Position numbers and translations under genes: made by a program. A DNA stretch of 64,000 bases from contig KE159549.1 of NCBI GenBank assembly GCA_000403215.2, forward strand, positions 289,476 through 353,475. The letters are read 5' to 3'. The notes below the pieces were generated by a model, which was not told the DNA's origin, searched no databases, and saw only the letters and a program-made list of their open reading frames with translations. This document shows positions 63,650 through 64,000 of this stretch, one piece after another (the first letter of the stretch is position 1; every line of letters begins with the position of its first letter). Origin of the DNA: Lachnospiraceae bacterium A4. Its GTDB lineage: Bacteria; Bacillota; Clostridia; Lachnospirales; Lachnospiraceae.

Positions 63650-64000
63650 CTATTTATACCTGAATGCCGGCCTCCGATAGCATTTTTTTGAGTTTTGCAA
63701 TCTCGGCAGCACTGTCAGCGAGCTTGGCGGCATTGTCAGCAAGTTTGGCAGCACTGTCAGCGAGCTTTGCATCTTTGTCAGCAAGTTTGGCATCTTTGTC
63801 AGCAAGCTGAGCATTCTGTTCTTCCAGTCGTATTTTAAATTCAATAATTTCAGGTGCCAGTAATTCTTTTAACTCTTCACACATTTGATTTCCCTCCTGT
63901 ATCAATTTTTTAAATAACTCACTGTTTGCCTCTGATGCAACATTCACGACAGAATCCGCATTTTTTCTGTCCTCCTCGCTCTCTAAGCCGGCACAGTGGT
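63650..64000 (-). CDS. Rpn-type PD-(D/E)XK nuclease/transposase, C-terminal fragment
   Basis: The frame is open to the right edge: HCAGLESEEDRKNADSVVNV, ASEANSELFKKLIQEGNQMC, EELKELLAPEIIEFKIRLEE, then heptads LADKDAKLADKDAKLADSAA and a closing KLKKMLSEAGIQV. This layout matches the tail of Rpn-family recombination-promoting nucleases of Lachnospiraceae, whose nuclease domain would lie beyond the window. The coiled-coil heptads likely mediate oligomerisation. Confidence 0.65.
63702..63812 (-). repeat. 21-bp tandem repeat coding for LAD heptads
   Basis: About five near-identical 21-base units (GCAGCACTGTCAGCGAGCTT-like) encode A-K-L-A-D-x-A heptads in the nuclease tail. Unit number is likely variable. 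Confidence 0.8.

Noticed and set aside
1..64000. tRNA or rRNA genes.
   Set aside because: No cloverleaf with a GTTCGAATC-type T-arm or rRNA signature was noticed by eye; a tRNAscan run would settle it.

Overview
The window looks like a chromosomal segment of an anaerobic, gut-type Firmicute, most likely a Lachnospiraceae member (inference). Supporting signs are strong AGGAGG-type ribosome binding sites, TTGACA/TATAAT promoters, a rubredoxin-first rubrerythrin beside a PerR-like regulator, YesM/YesN control of LplB/LplC-type sugar uptake, VanW-like and Ig-like surface proteins, and an Rpn-type nuclease tail built of LADKDAK heptads.

Region 1 (1-9111) is a type III-D CRISPR-Cas module. It holds the C-terminus of a Cas10 cut by the window edge, a single Cas7 (Csm3-like), a Csx10-type Cas5 with a helical C-terminal tail, a tandem Cas7-Cas7 fusion, Csx19 and a large TIGR03986-type Cas7. 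A terminator and a consensus promoter follow. The promoter drives a 94-residue Ala/Thr/Gly/Val-rich membrane-like protein. Next come an array leader, a CRISPR array of 17 repeats of 37 bp (one spacer present three times in a row), and a CARF-domain protein without any effector domain. No cas1, cas2 or cas6 is inside the window. This region reads as more AT-rich than what follows.

Region 2 (9235-21782) is mixed core and accessory: an LRR protein framed by two related domains, a membrane chemoreceptor, a BrnT/BrnA toxin-antitoxin pair, a PerR-rubrerythrin peroxide operon with a Per-box-like palindrome, an HK-RR pair, an RluA-type pseudouridine synthase, small proteins including a MecA-like one, ProRS and acetate kinase.

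Region 3 (21923-36030) holds a 1602-residue Ig-like surface protein, then a promoter-led operon SGNH hydrolase - flavodoxin-like reductase - VWA/pseudo-metallopeptidase - MoxR AAA+ ATPase - LRR protein. After it come a membrane-anchored FKBP/trigger-factor chaperone, two small genes behind a structured leader, and an HD-GYP protein that lacks the histidine of its HD motif.

Region 4 (36030-47049) starts with a long, highly structured untranslated RNA before a 71-residue protein. Then come a lipase-like hydrolase, tadA, a GT2 glycosyltransferase, a DnaQ-type exonuclease, a VanW protein, a HypE/PurM-like protein, an Lrp-type regulator with an aminotransferase and trmL in one overlapping operon, and a class C beta-lactamase-like hydrolase.

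Region 5 (47296-63641) is a glycan-use locus: YesM kinase, GH3 glucosidase, two LplB/LplC permeases, two solute-binding lipoproteins and a GH2 enzyme. The partner YesN-type response regulator is split by two elements sitting side by side at one TA site: a 160-bp miniature element and a 1369-bp IS630-family insertion sequence. Removing both would restore the frame exactly. The window ends in the C-terminus of an Rpn-type nuclease gene on the minus strand.
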